Shown piece after piece: positions 63,509 through 64,000 of a DNA stretch of 64,000 nucleotides. Below the pieces are notes generated by a model. The model did not search any database, had not been told where the DNA came from, and was given only the letters and a program-made list of their open reading frames with translations. The first letter of the stretch is position 1, and each line of letters opens with the position of its first letter. The DNA is from Neelides folsomi (taxonomy: Eukaryota > Arthropoda > Collembola > Neelipleona > Neelidae), in assembly GCA_034687125.1 (NCBI GenBank), contig JAQGBZ010000256.1, forward strand, positions 25,996 to 89,995. Reading direction: 5' to 3'. A program made the position numbers and the translations under genes.

Positions 63509-64000
63509 ATGAAGTTACTCATCTTATTGTCCTTATTAGTAGTATTACAGGTATTCACTTTAAGTTTTTTAAAGTTTGTATTTATTTTAATACTTCATTT
63601 TATTATTTTTTACGCGTAGAATATTTACATTATAAATAAATATACTGATATACAAAATATAATATTGATATGATGTAGTTGGCTCATGGAGCAAAAAAGA
63701 GAGCGACAACCAAAAGCCCCCAACAAATGAGAAAACTTGAGAATCAAATTAGAGAAAGGGTCAAAAATCTTGGAAAAGTTGAATTCAAGAACATTCAAGT
63801 GGCAGCGGCAAAGAAAATGGAGGGTAATTTGGTAGTTGTAAGTATTTAAAATTAAACGTTTAGTCAAATATTTCAATATTACAGAATTAATTCTGTATTA
63901 TGATATAAAATTATATTTCTTTTTATAACTTTCTTTAAAAGACACTGAAACGGTTAGCTAAAGGAAATAAGGCAGTTCCAAAGAAGATTCAAAATTATGC
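63509..64000 (+). CDS. Small secreted lysine-rich protein, 3' end beyond window
   Basis: Exons 63509-63550, 63679-63837 and 63942-64000 (open at the edge) join in phase 0. Exon 1 is nearly the whole signal peptide (MKLLILLSLLVVLQ, then LAHG). The mature start is strongly basic (AKKRATTKSPQQ) and leads into a helical, charged segment with ENQIRERVKNLGKVEF and TLKRLAKGNKAVPKK. About 86 residues are visible with no cysteine. No family was recognised. Good GTATTC/GTAAGT donors and TGTAG/AAAAG acceptors support the structure. A secreted cationic protein is as far as the evidence goes. Confidence 0.6.

Overview
This is eukaryotic nuclear DNA, strongly AT-rich, with spliced genes: mostly GT-AG introns, many of them only about 50-100 bases. 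The gene set is animal and most likely arthropod. It includes an arthropod-type acetylcholinesterase, a corticotropin-releasing-hormone-binding protein (CRHBP), a mitochondrial-clan P450 and axonemal/ciliary genes. A springtail or another pancrustacean fits, but the sequence does not settle it. Nearly all CDS models were rebuilt by hand from splice sites. For each, exon lengths and phases add up to an uninterrupted frame.

Layout, 1-22 kb: the 5' end of a four-transmembrane MARVEL-like gene (-, cut by the window edge); a mitochondrial-clan cytochrome P450 (-); CEP164 (-), a centriole distal-appendage protein; NSE2/MMS21 SUMO ligase (+), divergent from CEP164; ATP synthase alpha (-); and DNAI1, an axonemal dynein intermediate chain (-).

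22-42 kb: a gene-poor stretch holding an approximately 1.1 kb foldback element and short palindromic TA-flanked elements; a ten-exon acetylcholinesterase (-, 25.9-33.2 kb) whose 5' UTR is probably spliced from further upstream; and a tiny cysteine-rich gene (-, 37.3-37.6 kb).

42-64 kb: CRHBP (+, 43.0-51.3 kb), whose first intron holds a possible nested antisense gene; a two-block cysteine-rich secreted protein with a defensin-like CS-alpha-beta pattern (+); an intronless CPPED1-like phosphatase (-); myo-inositol-3-phosphate synthase (+); an LHPP-like HAD phosphatase (-); and the start of a small secreted lysine-rich protein (+, cut by the window edge).

The genes do not form a pathway. Two loose groupings stand out. 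CEP164 and DNAI1, both cilium/flagellum genes, lie within 17 kb on one strand. Acetylcholinesterase and CRHBP are both extracellular regulators of neural or hormonal signalling. The least expected content is the nested antisense gene, the two cysteine-rich genes without a clear family, the foldback and mini-palindrome elements, and three candidate GC-AG introns.
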